Notes: a model not told the origin generated them from the sequence alone. Shown: positions 1-9,206, counted from the first letter of the stretch. The stretch: 64,000 nt of DNA from Pedobacter sp. KBW06 (GCF_003852525.1 NZ_QAJL01000003.1:940972-1004971); one strand, 5' to 3'. Numbers and translations are program-made.

Positions 1-435
1 CATTTGTTTCAGGTGATGTTCCATATGCGCAACATAGTCGATGAAAAGCCATTCGAGGGTTTGAGGGGCTTCTCCCCCATTCCAGCATGTTCTACTCAGG
101 TTCTCCGGAGCAATATGATGAATCAATTCGAGGATATGCCGGTTATAGCTTTCCCAGAATAAGATCAGTTGTTTACTGTCGAGCAAGTTGTAATGGCTAT
201 AGGTATTCCAGTTGTTCTGATCGTAAATGATGGTTGGGCTTTCTTCAAACTGCGCCCTTACAAATCGCTGGTGGTTGTTTGTTGCGCTGTCAATCAGGTG
301 TCCAAGTATTTCCTTATTGCTCCATTTTCCGGGAGCAGGTTTGCGCGAAAATTCTGCTTCGGGGATCCGGGTTAATAAAGCGGGAATGGTATCGCACAGA
401 TACTGAAGACGGGTAATGCTTTGCTGGATGGACAT
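1..435 (-). CDS. DinB-family protein, 3' end outside the window
   Basis: This frame runs off the left edge, so the C-terminus is missing; 145 codons are visible from an ATG at 435. DinB/YfiT-like proteins are four-helix-bundle proteins with a three-histidine metal site, often thiol-dependent transferases or of unknown activity. The segment KWSNKEILGHLID (residues 37-49) carries the usual first His (H46), and YVAHMEHHL near the visible end supplies H137 and H141 in the expected HxxxH spacing. Only a few residues are probably missing, since the family is about 150-170 residues. No signal peptide is visible, so it is probably cytoplasmic. The substrate cannot be deduced. Confidence 0.8.
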   Translation of the reverse strand, partial: MSIQQSITRLQYLCDTIPALLTRIPEAEFSRKPAPGKWSNKEILGHLIDSATNNHQRFVRAQFEESPTIIYDQNNWNTYSHYNLLDSKQLILFWESYNRHILELIHHIAPENLSRTCWNGGEAPQTLEWLFIDYVAHMEHHLKQM

Positions 436-458
436 ATCGCAAAGGTAATAGAAAACTT

Positions 459-517
459 AAAAAACGTCATGCGGCCTTTGCAATCAGGGGGATGGGGAAC
501 AAAGACCAACATGACGT
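459..517 (-). terminator. Stem-loop terminator of the lipoprotein operon
   Basis: Arms ACGTCATG (464-471) and CATGACGT (510-517) are perfect complements. An inner pairing of GGCCTTTG with CAAAGACC extends the stem. On the minus strand the hairpin is followed by six T residues (bases 459-464 read as A on plus). It lies just past the stop codon at 532, so it probably ends the transcript of the three lipoprotein genes. Confidence 0.6.
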
Positions 518-531
518 AACGAGAGAGAATT

Positions 532-1848
532 TTATAAAGTGGACCAACCCGATGCCCAATAAGGGGATTGCGAGAAAGCGCCATAGAAAGCATTTTCGAA
601 ACTTAAAGGACCATCATTAAAAAACGGTTGTGTCATCCCATAAGCAGGTGCCGTAACCGAAGTAGACTGTGTGTTATTGACATAGCTTCCGGCAGGGGTA
701 ATTGCGGCATTAAAGCCATGAAAATAATTGCCTTCCAGTATGGAAGGGCCGTATGCGTAAGATGCTTCTGTACCATCATTAAACACCAATCCTGAGGGAT
801 AACCGACGATGATGGAATCATACAATTCAAGTTCAGCACCCCGGCGATTGCGAATCCCGTATCTATAGGCCCCATTCCCAAAGGAGGAATAGAAAAAAGT
901 TGAGGTTCCAATAATACTCAAACTGCTAAGTATAGGATGGGTTTTAGGCATCAAGCCAAAGGCAGGATCTTCCAATACCCCATTGTTATCAGATTCAATC
1001 CCATGAGAATCAGAATTCCCCCCACTTCGGCTATGTAAAGAATTTTTATCGGCAAGAGCCAGCGAATAGGCAATTTCACCTCTATACCCGTTGTCAAAAT
1101 CGAAGTTATCATCCTGAGGAGCCTTAGAGATTAAATACGAGGCATTAACCGTTCCCCCAAAAAACTCAAAGGAATCATCCAGGCCATAACTTGCTTCGAT
1201 ATGCTCCAGGGTCGTACCGCGGCCAACACCCCCGCAGGTAAGAGAATTCACTTCATTATCCGCAGCTAAAATAAATCCTGCATATTCAATACGCGCATAC
1301 TGTATGCTTCCAGAGTTGTCCATGGTATCCAAACCACCAAAGGAAAAGTCTTTTCCCGGGAGGCCTTCAATGTATTTTGAGCCAACGTTTACAGGTGCAT
1401 TGCCTAAAAGAATAATTCCGCCAAAATCTCCCGGGTCGGCAGATTTTCTGTTGTCACCAAGTTTGTACCGGCTGGTAAAAACAATGGGTTGGTCTACTGT
1501 ACCTATGGCCGAAATTTTCGCCCCTTTTTGAATCACAATTACTCCATTTGGATAAAGGCTGTTGTTTACAGTTGACTTGATATAGGTCCCCGGCTGAATT
1601 GTTAAAGTAGCGCCATTTTTAACCACTAAAACCCCGTTGATTTCCCATACTTTGGAATTATCCCAGGTCGTGTTAGTCGTGATACTTCCACTTACCGTCT
1701 GTACCGGCAATAAAGCAGCAGCGGCATAACTTGCTTTTAAGTTTCTCTTTTCGAACCCTTTATTAGTTTGAGGGTCAACCTCTTTTTTACAGGAGAAGCA
1801 AAGGGCTAAACTGGAAAAAAGCAAAATATTTACGATCTGGATTTTCAT
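532..1848 (-). CDS. Beta-helix-like surface lipoprotein (paralogue 1)
   Basis: A 438-residue exported protein. The N-terminus is a lipoprotein signal peptide ending in a lipobox with Cys20 (LCFSCKKE); CKKE after the Cys resembles residues seen on exported Bacteroidetes lipoproteins. The body is rich in G, N, D and S with repeated short beta-strand patterns (GATLTIQPGTYIKS, IVFTSRYKLGD, GGIILLGNAPVN), typical of right-handed parallel beta-helix proteins that are abundant in this phylum and mostly uncharacterised. It is a clear paralogue of the protein at 3009-4292, with collinear similarity from the lipobox to the C-terminal WASGWSTL. It is the last gene of a three-gene lipoprotein run, 17 bases after its neighbour. 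The function is unknown; context suggests a partner of the TonB receptor at 4631-7849. Confidence 0.75.
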   Translation of the reverse strand: MKIQIVNILLFSSLALCFSCKKEVDPQTNKGFEKRNLKASYAAAALLPVQTVSGSITTNTTWDNSKVWEINGVLVVKNGATLTIQPGTYIKSTVNNSLYPNGVIVIQKGAKISAIGTVDQPIVFTSRYKLGDNRKSADPGDFGGIILLGNAPVNVGSKYIEGLPGKDFSFGGLDTMDNSGSIQYARIEYAGFILAADNEVNSLTCGGVGRGTTLEHIEASYGLDDSFEFFGGTVNASYLISKAPQDDNFDFDNGYRGEIAYSLALADKNSLHSRSGGNSDSHGIESDNNGVLEDPAFGLMPKTHPILSSLSIIGTSTFFYSSFGNGAYRYGIRNRRGAELELYDSIIVGYPSGLVFNDGTEASYAYGPSILEGNYFHGFNAAITPAGSYVNNTQSTSVTAPAYGMTQPFFNDGPLSFENAFYGAFSQSPYWASGWSTL

Positions 1849-1865
1849 AAGGAGAGCGTTAATGA

Positions 1866-2939
1866 TTATTTAAAATATTGAGCGATGTCAGTAACAAGAA
1901 GATTAATTACAGTTCCACGTCTTGAAGCCGGTCCAACTGTGGTCTCGACCTTTTCATCAGTGATGACTAATATGGAAGAACTTCCCGGGGTAAACGTGAT
2001 TAGTTTCCTTCCGCTTTCTGGTTTAATTGGTTTCACTGAATTGGTAAAATCATAAGGTAAATCATCATTCGTTCCTCTTTTTACGATTTTAACGAAATAA
2101 TTAGTTCCTGCCTCTGCAGTTAAAGAAGGTAATTCGACTGCATTACTAAATGAGCCATCAGTTTTTATTTCTATCCGCAGATCGGTTGGTGTAAAAACAC
2201 CTGCTTTTTCCTTTAGGACAACCATATCGGCCGGTCCCTGAAAAATATTCACCTTACTATTGAACTTAATACTCAATAACATATTTGCCGGGTTTACTGG
2301 CTGCCCGATATCAATCTTGTCAAAAATATTTGTCCCGTCATAATAAAAAGCCAATGACTGGGCACTTTGATCTGCTGGGATTTCCCTTGTTAGTAAAATT
2401 CCGGTTTCTCCCTGTTTCCTCACCTGCAGCTGGCGGTTTTTTCCGTCGTCAACTCCTAAAGACATGATTTTGGACAACTCAGTTCCTGTACCTGAACCTA
2501 TCGTTTTTCCATCCAAAACCAATTCAAGTATACCACTACTTGCATAACCTTTGATCTTTAGGGTAACAAAGTTTCCATATACCTTCTCTCCGTCATAATA
2601 ACAGTTGATAATTTGATCGAACTGATTGGAAGAGATTTTTCTTGTAGCTAAAATTTCATTATGCCCTTTAAGCCGGACAGTCAATGAAGAATTTTCATCT
2701 TCAACTGAGACTTTAACATCAGCAAGATTAAAACTTTCATTATTATTTATGGTTTGAGCAATCACTTTGCCGTCTTTTACAAACTCAAGGGTGTCTGTCG
2801 CTCCTTTGGTTCCGCGAATCTGCAGGTTTACAATTTTAACAGCTTTTGGTTCCGCAAGCTCCTGTTTTTTACATCCCGTAAACCCTAAAAAGGCAATACT
2901 TATGGCGATAAAAAGAATATTTTGTATGTTTTTTTTCAT
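1866..2939 (-). CDS. Lipoprotein with two internal beta-domain repeats, function unknown
   Basis: A 357-residue protein with a lipoprotein signal (lipobox GFTGC, Cys23, then KKQ). The mature part contains an internal duplication of about 85 residues. The first unit (about 38-122) ends in ATRKISSNQ...NCYYDGEKVY, and the second (about 126-210) ends in LTREIPADQ...AFYYDGTNIF. Each unit begins with a LQIRG/LKIKG strand and a LEFVKDGK/LELVLDGK strand, which suggests two copies of a small beta-sandwich. The C-terminal third resembles neither. It lies between two paralogous beta-helix lipoproteins in the same orientation, so co-transcription is likely. I do not recognise the family. A role in binding a substrate for the nearby TonB receptor is inference from position only. 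Confidence 0.7.
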   Translation of the reverse strand: MKKNIQNILFIAISIAFLGFTGCKKQELAEPKAVKIVNLQIRGTKGATDTLEFVKDGKVIAQTINNNESFNLADVKVSVEDENSSLTVRLKGHNEILATRKISSNQFDQIINCYYDGEKVYGNFVTLKIKGYASSGILELVLDGKTIGSGTGTELSKIMSLGVDDGKNRQLQVRKQGETGILLTREIPADQSAQSLAFYYDGTNIFDKIDIGQPVNPANMLLSIKFNSKVNIFQGPADMVVLKEKAGVFTPTDLRIEIKTDGSFSNAVELPSLTAEAGTNYFVKIVKRGTNDDLPYDFTNSVKPIKPESGRKLITFTPGSSSILVITDEKVETTVGPASRRGTVINLLVTDIAQYFK

Positions 2940-3008
2940 GTATAATAAAATCTAAAAGTGATTGCAGCAAAATTGCTGCAATCACCTGATCTATATCAGA
3001 TAAAGAGA

Positions 3009-4292
3009 TTAAAGAGTTGACCAGCCAGCTGCCCAGTTTGTAGAAGGGAACGCGCCTTTAGAAGCACCTAAAAGGTTTAGTGTACCATCATTAAAGAATG
3101 GTTGTCCGATGCTGAATGAAGGAGCAGGTGTTGCTGTAGACTGAGTGTTACCAGCGTAAGTTCCAGCAGGAGTAATCGCAGCTGTAAATCCGTGGAAATC
3201 GTTACCATCTAGTACAGAAGAACCTGGAGTAGTTCCGTCAAATACAAAACCTGAAGGATAACCAGTGATGATTGAATCATATAATTCGATCTCAGCACCA
3301 CGACGGTTACGTACTGCATACTTGTAACCAGAGTTAGTAGTTGATGTACCAATGATAGAGATATTACTCAATACCGGGTGAGTTTTTGGAGTCAGGCTGA
3401 AAGTAGGATCTTCTGCAGGAGCATTGTTATCCGACTCGATACCGTTTGAATCTGAACCACCACCACTTGTACTGTGAGTAGAGTTTTTATCAGCTACTGC
3501 AACAGCAAAGCTAATGCTTCCGTTGTATCCATTGTCAAAATCGAAGTTATCATCATCTGCTGCTTTAGAAACTAAATAAGAAGCATTCACTGAACCACCG
3601 AAGAATTCAAATGAATCATCTCTTCCATAGTTTACTTCAATGTGATCTAAAGTAGTCAGGTTTCCAACGCCACCGCAAGTAAGTCCGTTTACTTCGTTAT
3701 CAGCGCTCAGGTTAAAACCTGCATACTCGATACGCACGTACTGAATTGTTCCTGAATTATCATTTTCAACAGAACCACCAAATTCATATTCGCTTCCAGG
3801 AAGTCCTTCAATCAGTTTCTTTCCTGTAGAAGTATTCACATGCGCATTACCTAAAAGAATGATACCTCCGAAGTCACCAGGGGCAGCAGCTTTAGTAGCA
3901 TCACCAAGTAAATAACGGCTGGTGAAAACGATTGGATTTTGAGCAGTACCAACAGCAGAAATTTTAGATCCTTTTTGAATTACCAAAACTCCGTTTGGAA
4001 CGTTTGCAGTGTTAACAGTAGATTTTATGTAAGTTCCTGGCAAAATAGTTAAAGTAGCACCATTTTTCACAGTTAACACACCACTGATTTCCCAAACTTT
4101 AGAAGCATCCCAGGTAGTATTAGTAGTGATGTTTCCGCTCACAGTTTGTACCGGAAGAGCTGACGCTGAAGCATAGCTAGCTTTTGTGCTACGTTGTGAG
4201 AAAGAACTGTCATTAGAATTTTGGTCTTTTTTGCAAGAAGAAGCGAATGTTAAAGCAGCCAGGGCTAAACCTGTAAATAGTATATTTTTCAT
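3009..4292 (-). CDS. Beta-helix-like surface lipoprotein (paralogue 2)
   Basis: A 427-residue paralogue of the protein at 532-1848. It has a lipoprotein signal with Cys20 (FASSCKKDQ), then conserved blocks such as VKNGATLTILPGTYIKS, PGDFGGIILLGNAHVN, GLTCGGVGNLTTLDHIEV and DDSFEFFGGSVNASYL. The ends coincide with paralogue 1 (WAAGWSTL), so both are full length. Its codons favour GGT, GCT, TCT, GTA and CCA more than paralogue 1, as in the strongly expressed iscS and rpmE nearby, so it may be the abundant member. It is first in the three-gene run and follows the TonB receptor gene by 338 bases. Surface location follows from the lipobox and remains a prediction; the ligand is unknown. Confidence 0.75.
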   Translation of the reverse strand: MKNILFTGLALAALTFASSCKKDQNSNDSSFSQRSTKASYASASALPVQTVSGNITTNTTWDASKVWEISGVLTVKNGATLTILPGTYIKSTVNTANVPNGVLVIQKGSKISAVGTAQNPIVFTSRYLLGDATKAAAPGDFGGIILLGNAHVNTSTGKKLIEGLPGSEYEFGGSVENDNSGTIQYVRIEYAGFNLSADNEVNGLTCGGVGNLTTLDHIEVNYGRDDSFEFFGGSVNASYLVSKAADDDNFDFDNGYNGSISFAVAVADKNSTHSTSGGGSDSNGIESDNNAPAEDPTFSLTPKTHPVLSNISIIGTSTTNSGYKYAVRNRRGAEIELYDSIITGYPSGFVFDGTTPGSSVLDGNDFHGFTAAITPAGTYAGNTQSTATPAPSFSIGQPFFNDGTLNLLGASKGAFPSTNWAAGWSTL

Positions 4293-4630
4293 AATCTAAT
4301 AATTCTTGTATTCGGTTTTTTGGATGATTTGTTTTTTTATAATTATTCTAAACACAAATGATGTTAACATTTTATGTTTTTTTTATTAAATTGCAGTCGT
4401 ATTGAAGCTGACTAACGCTTTTAAGCTTAAGACCCTTGGTCTGATCGCTTTATGAATGGATTTATTTAATTTTTAAGGCAGTTTTTTACTGTTATACTGT
4501 TCGCGCCATTGGGGTAGCACAGATTTTTAGGCAGGGCTTCTCACAGCCCTGCTTTTTTTCTTTTATAACAGATCAAAGTCCCTCATTTTTATTGCTCCTT
4601 TCTTTATTTAAAAGTTGAACTTTAGGTTAA
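4293..4630. other. 338-base gene-free interval between receptor and lipoprotein genes
   Basis: No credible coding frame. The stretch nearest the lipoprotein gene is A/T-rich and presumably holds its promoter. The only strong element is the hairpin at 4531-4559, whose T-run faces the plus strand, opposite to both flanking genes. No tRNA-, SRP- or 6S-like segment was recognised. Confidence 0.6.
4531..4559 (+). terminator. Orphan rho-independent terminator facing plus
   Basis: GCAGGGCT (4531-4538), loop of six bases, AGCCCTGC (4545-4552), then seven T residues. The 8-bp stem is perfect and GC-rich. On the minus strand the hairpin is followed by CTAAAAATC, with no U-tract, so it fits a plus-strand transcript best although no plus-strand gene is visible before it. 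It may also stop or stabilise receptor mRNA as a simple stem-loop. Confidence 0.65.
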
Positions 4631-7600
4631 TTAAAAATTATAATTTAATTGCAGACTAAAAGTACGGCCGATGCGCTGAGAGAATGTCTTCAGATCTCCG
4701 CTTTCATAATTATCTGTAAATCCAGGTTTTAGTAAAGCACGGTTATCACCTTCCGATACGCCTCCCTGCCCTTGCAGGTCATAACTCTTCTGGTTATTGT
4801 AATACTCTATTTTCTGATTCAGTAAATTGCCGGCATTTAATTTGATTTCAATTCCAGGCTTCACAAATTTATAGCTGACTTGTGCATCGAACTGGCTGTA
4901 AGGCCTCTGATAGTCAATATCGGCAGCGTTTACAGCAACAATATAAGTCTTGCGACCTGTTCTGTTGTACACCAGATTTAAACCAAGATGACTGCCATCA
5001 TACTGTATCCCGGCATTTAGTAAATATGGAGTCTGCCCATATAAAGGTCTTTTAACTTTGCTCAAAACAGGTTCTTTTCCTGCTGTAGCACGAATGTTGC
5101 TTCGCACATCGGAATGAATATAGGTTGCGTTTCCAAAGACCGAAACATCGCTTAACCAGGCCAGGTCTGAAATAAAACTCAGCTTCTTACGAAACTCCAT
5201 CTCCAGACCATAGTTTTTTGCCCAAACAGAATTGTCAAGAATATATTCAAATCTTCCATCAAGGGCCGTCCGTCTGGTTAACTCTACCGGCTTGTCGAAA
5301 TAACGATAAAATGCGCCTACGGATAAGGTCTCGCCCAGCCCGGGAAACAACTCAGCTCTAAAGTCCAAGCCATCAACCCTGGTGCTCGTCACTCCTTCGC
5401 TATATACATAACCATCAAGATCAGGGTTATACATCTGGAATCTTACCCGCTCCAAAAATTCAGGACGTACTACCGTACGTGAATAGGCCAGGCGTAAATT
5501 AATTTTTTGTGTCGGACTATAGGTGAAATTTGCAGAAGGCAACCATCTCCAGGCAACATCCGAGGTATTGATGTCTGTATCCCCCAAAGCCGGCGCATTT
5601 GATGGGTTTCTTAATTCTTTATACTTATAATATTCCGCACGAACTCCCCATACCAATCTAAATTGTTCATTAAAACGGTTATCCAACATCAGGTAACCCG
5701 CGTGTTGCTGACTTTTACCTTCATAGCCATCAATTAACCAGGGTTGAACCTGCCAGACAAAACCTTTGGAGTTTAAATTTTCAGGTTTGATTTTCTCAGC
5801 AAGCGGCAAATACAGCAGGCTATCGGGTGTTATTTTGTCAAAATGATTCAACTGTGCACCTTGCCAGTCAAAGGTTAATTGTTTTCTCGTTCCGGAATAA
5901 CCTGCTTTCAGGGTATTGCGTGTATTGGCCAGACTAAAGGGAGCTGATCCTGAGACATTCCAGTTATAATCAGTTTCTTTATTCAGGTAATGGTGACGGG
6001 AATTCGGAAAATCACCCGTTTGACTGGAATTGGTCCAATCCATCAATATATACTTACCATTCACCAGCTGAGGATATAAATCCCGGCGGATCACATCTTT
6101 CTGGTTACGTGTAATGCCTGTTCTGGCGATATCCCATTCCAGCTTTACTTTCCCTAGCTGGTGTTGCAATCCTAATTTATTTTGGAGTAAATCCAGAAAA
6201 GTAGGATTCACATTGATGCGTTGATTTGGAGGTCTGGTTGCAATTTCTGTTTCCGATGCAGTTTCCAGATAGTTATTAATAATACTGATATTATTTTCAA
6301 ATTTTCTGGTATAGGTGTTTCTAAGGCTAATCCGATGATTTTTCAACTTCAGACCTGCGTTTAAGATGGCACCCCAGGTAGTATTAAAATTGTAGAAATT
6401 TCCATAGTTATTGGTTCCCATATTAAAGAACCCCCTTCTAAAATCACTTACATCGGAAATATTCTGTGTATTTCTGTAGCTTAAAGATCCGATCACCCCG
6501 AAGGTGCTTGAAGTATCGACATTCATCACACGTCCCAGGGTAAACTGGTAATTTTGAGCAATGGGTGCGCGCGACTTATACAAAGTCATGTTGTCCTGGG
6601 TAAAGCGTCTGCTTTGAGCAAATTTATCCTCTGCCCTTGGAATATCAGGACGGCTTGGGTTTAAATCTACTGTATATCTTAAATCTTTTGGAAAATCCCT
6701 TCTTCCGTCATCAAAGCCCAGGTAGTCATACTTTCCACGTTTAGGAGAATAAAAATCTTTGCCGGTGCTATTGTCATTTACTCCGGAGCCTATAGAGATA
6801 CTGGTAAAATTTGCATCGGGAATATCTTTGGTATTGATTTGTACCAAACCACCAGCAAAACCGGCATTCATATCTGGGGTGATCGTCTTGCTCACGGTTA
6901 CGTTATCGATCAGATTGGAAGGAATCAAGTCGAAAGAAAAACTTCTTCTTCCGGTTTCAGTACTGGGTAATACGGTACCGTCCAAAGTAGCTGAATTGTA
7001 GCGTTCGCCCATTCCTCTTACCACAATATACTTGTTGTCTACGGTAGAGATTCCGGTAATTCTTTTGATCGCTTCTCCCAGATTTGCATCCGGTGTTTTA
7101 CTGATCTGTTCCGCACTGATCCCATTGCTCAGTTCCGCCGAGTTTTTTTGTTTTGCCAAAAGTCCTTCTGTCGATGTCTTTTTGTAGCCACCGGTAATTA
7201 CAACCCCTGTCAGGGTTTCTGAAGCTGGTTTCATACTGATGCTCAATGGCGTATTTTGTCCAGATTTAACGATCACATCGGTTACTCTCCTACCCTGGTA
7301 GCTGACATAACTTATTTCCACCGTATAATTTCCCGGATCAAGGCTGATGCTAAACGATCCGTCCACAGAACTGCTTGCAGTACGGTTCAGTTCTACAATC
7401 TTAATCCCGGCACCAGGCAAGGGTTCACCTTTTTCGTCCAGGATTTTACCACTGATTTTACCCTGTTTTACCGGATCAGGAAGTTTATATAAAAGAATGG
7501 TTTTAGGATCGCTCACCTTGTAGGTCACCCCGGTTCCTTCCAGCATTTTCTGAACCACCTGTGCAACCGGCATGTCTTTTACATCGATACTGATCTGGTG

Positions 7601-7849
7601 TGCGGTTCTAAAAATTGCAGGATTATAATTGATGACACATCCTGCTTTGTCTTCTACGGCGGTCAGCCCTTTGGTCAGGTTTACATTTGACAGCTTTAAG
7701 CTGATTCTGTTTTCCATTGCATTCTGAGCCTTGGTATTTCCTGAAACACTGCAAATACAGCATGCCGAAAGTAAGGCCGTCATCACAAGGGATTGGTGTT
7801 TTATTTTATTGAAGTATTTTATTATTAAAAAGTATAGCGTTATATTCAT
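4631..7849 (-). CDS. TonB-dependent outer-membrane receptor with STN signalling domain
   Basis: A 1072-residue receptor. After a signal peptide (about 1-42, ending SGNTKAQ) come an STN domain (about 48-120, ISLKLSNVNLTKGL..., DMPVAQVVQKMLEGT) that in FecA-type systems contacts the FecR anti-sigma factor; a carboxypeptidase-regulatory-like beta domain (about 131-210); a plug (about 230-345, with IKRITGISTVDNKYIVVRGM); and a beta-barrel ending in the aromatic terminus LQLNYNF. The plug resembles non-SusC receptors with a VRGMGERYN motif, and no SusD homologue is adjacent. Instead three lipoproteins follow. It lies 148 bases downstream of fecR with a hairpin between them. The role is energy-dependent import of an unidentified ligand, with signalling to the sigma factor. 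Confidence 0.9.
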   Translation of the reverse strand: MNITLYFLIIKYFNKIKHQSLVMTALLSACCICSVSGNTKAQNAMENRISLKLSNVNLTKGLTAVEDKAGCVINYNPAIFRTAHQISIDVKDMPVAQVVQKMLEGTGVTYKVSDPKTILLYKLPDPVKQGKISGKILDEKGEPLPGAGIKIVELNRTASSSVDGSFSISLDPGNYTVEISYVSYQGRRVTDVIVKSGQNTPLSISMKPASETLTGVVITGGYKKTSTEGLLAKQKNSAELSNGISAEQISKTPDANLGEAIKRITGISTVDNKYIVVRGMGERYNSATLDGTVLPSTETGRRSFSFDLIPSNLIDNVTVSKTITPDMNAGFAGGLVQINTKDIPDANFTSISIGSGVNDNSTGKDFYSPKRGKYDYLGFDDGRRDFPKDLRYTVDLNPSRPDIPRAEDKFAQSRRFTQDNMTLYKSRAPIAQNYQFTLGRVMNVDTSSTFGVIGSLSYRNTQNISDVSDFRRGFFNMGTNNYGNFYNFNTTWGAILNAGLKLKNHRISLRNTYTRKFENNISIINNYLETASETEIATRPPNQRINVNPTFLDLLQNKLGLQHQLGKVKLEWDIARTGITRNQKDVIRRDLYPQLVNGKYILMDWTNSSQTGDFPNSRHHYLNKETDYNWNVSGSAPFSLANTRNTLKAGYSGTRKQLTFDWQGAQLNHFDKITPDSLLYLPLAEKIKPENLNSKGFVWQVQPWLIDGYEGKSQQHAGYLMLDNRFNEQFRLVWGVRAEYYKYKELRNPSNAPALGDTDINTSDVAWRWLPSANFTYSPTQKINLRLAYSRTVVRPEFLERVRFQMYNPDLDGYVYSEGVTSTRVDGLDFRAELFPGLGETLSVGAFYRYFDKPVELTRRTALDGRFEYILDNSVWAKNYGLEMEFRKKLSFISDLAWLSDVSVFGNATYIHSDVRSNIRATAGKEPVLSKVKRPLYGQTPYLLNAGIQYDGSHLGLNLVYNRTGRKTYIVAVNAADIDYQRPYSQFDAQVSYKFVKPGIEIKLNAGNLLNQKIEYYNNQKSYDLQGQGGVSEGDNRALLKPGFTDNYESGDLKTFSQRIGRTFSLQLNYNF

Positions 7850-7891
7850 TGAAAGTTTTTTAATTATCGAGAGTTACGAAACATTTTTAAG

Positions 7892-7920
7892 AACCGTCCT
7901 GTTACAGCAGGGCGGTTTTG
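7892..7920. terminator. Hairpin between fecR-like and receptor genes
   Basis: AACCGTCCTG (7892-7901), loop TTACAG, CAGGGCGGTT (7908-7917). It forms a 10-bp stem with one G-T pair, followed on plus by TTGTTTG. In the direction of the flanking genes there is no good U-tract after it. It may partially terminate or process the fecR transcript and so set the receptor-to-regulator ratio. Confidence 0.5.
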
Positions 7921-7997
7921 TTTGTAATAATTATTGAGTTATATTTTTCATAGCGTAGCCGATAGGGATGTGGCGGGTTTTATAAAAACTTAGCTAA

Positions 7998-9035
7998 TCA
8001 TTGACAGTCCTCCCCCCATAAAGTAATTATTGTTTTATGTGTATTGAATTGATAATGGATCTTACCACTGCTCATGGTATGTAATTGTTCTACAATCTGT
8101 TTGATGTTTTTATTATGGAAGGTCGCATTGAAGCGGCACTTTAGCATTTGTTCATTTTTTACGTTAAAACTTACATTGTAACTTCTTTCCAGACGGGTAA
8201 GGATCATGCTCAGCAATTCATTTTTAAAGATGAACCTGTTTTCTGTCCAGCTGTTAAAATCGGCTGCTTTTGTCTCATTCACTGCATAGCTGGAATCCCT
8301 TAATTTATAGACCAGATTTTTTCCCGGAGTAAGGAAAGAAAGGTGTGTCAGTTTACCTTCATTTGAAGAAGAGATCCCAACTTTACCTGTACGTACAGAG
8401 ATGCTGAAATGCTGGCTTCCCGGATAAGCATCGATGTTAAACGACGTTCCCAGTACCCTTGTTTGTAAATTGCCGCTATGAACGATGAACGGGCGGCTGG
8501 CATCAGATTTCACTTCAAAAAAAGCTTCTCCTTCGAGATGAATTTCTCTTGTTTTACCTTTTTCGAAATGTTGAGGGAAGCTCAGCTTACTCACCGCATT
8601 CAGATAAACCACCGAACTATCCGGGAGTAACAATTTAACTCTTTCTCCCCTTTTGGTGATTTTAGTCATCAGGGCGATCTGCTGATTTCCTTCTTTCGTT
8701 TCTGTCTTCACCGAATACCAACCCAAAGCAGCAGCACAAACCAGGATAAAGGAAGCCGCATATTTTAACCAGGATGAATTTGCTTTTTTAAGAAGATCCT
8801 CTTCTTCTGCGATTTTTGACCAGACCGATTGAAGCTCCACCTTTGCAGATAGAGAATCATCTCTCCAGCTATTGTCTTCATTCCATACTGCTGCAGTCGA
8901 CTCCTCAAAAGATTCGTCCATTTCTTCCTGTTCGCGGATATGGAAAAATAATTCTTTTTCCTGTTCAGGAGTGGTATTCCCTTCCAGGTAAAGTTTAAAT
9001 AATTTTTTTAATTCTTCGTTTGTATTCACTTTCAT
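7998..9035 (-). CDS. FecR-family anti-sigma factor
   Basis: A 345-residue inner-membrane regulator. The cytoplasmic N-terminal part (about 1-88) binds the sigma factor. One membrane helix follows (about 91-108, KYAASFILVCAAALGW). The periplasmic FecR domain (about 124-220) contains LPDSSVVYLNAVSKLSFP, HLEGEAFFEV and TRVLGTSFNIDAYP, the family hallmarks. The C-terminal DUF4974-like part (about 270-340) resembles an STN fold and would meet the receptor's STN domain. I chose the ATG at 9035; one codon upstream is only a TTG. The gene follows the sigma factor and precedes the receptor, the classic order for cell-surface signalling. Confidence 0.93.
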   Translation of the reverse strand: MKVNTNEELKKLFKLYLEGNTTPEQEKELFFHIREQEEMDESFEESTAAVWNEDNSWRDDSLSAKVELQSVWSKIAEEEDLLKKANSSWLKYAASFILVCAAALGWYSVKTETKEGNQQIALMTKITKRGERVKLLLPDSSVVYLNAVSKLSFPQHFEKGKTREIHLEGEAFFEVKSDASRPFIVHSGNLQTRVLGTSFNIDAYPGSQHFSISVRTGKVGISSSNEGKLTHLSFLTPGKNLVYKLRDSSYAVNETKAADFNSWTENRFIFKNELLSMILTRLERSYNVSFNVKNEQMLKCRFNATFHNKNIKQIVEQLHTMSSGKIHYQFNTHKTIITLWGEDCQ

Positions 9036-9152
9036 CAATTAAAACGGCCAAACTTCTGCCTGTCTATAAGTATATATCCCGCAAATGGAGGAGATGTCTA
9101 GCCGATGATGAAATATTTTTTAAAATAATCACAAAACATTGATAATCAGCAC

Positions 9153-9182
9153 AAAAAAAACCTCCATTGATTAGAAGGAGGC
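9153..9182 (-). terminator. Terminator after the sigma factor gene
   Basis: On the minus strand, CCTCC and GGAGG arms around a short loop are followed by eight T residues (plus bases 9153-9160 are A). It lies 25 bases past the sigma factor stop and before fecR, implying that the sigma gene can be transcribed separately or with read-through. Confidence 0.75.
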
Positions 9183-9206
9183 TGATCATAATAGGGATAG
9201 ATTGTT

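Noticed and set aside
4631..7849. SusC-type receptor with a SusD partner
   Set aside because: No SusD-like protein is encoded nearby; the downstream lipoproteins are beta-rich rather than helical.
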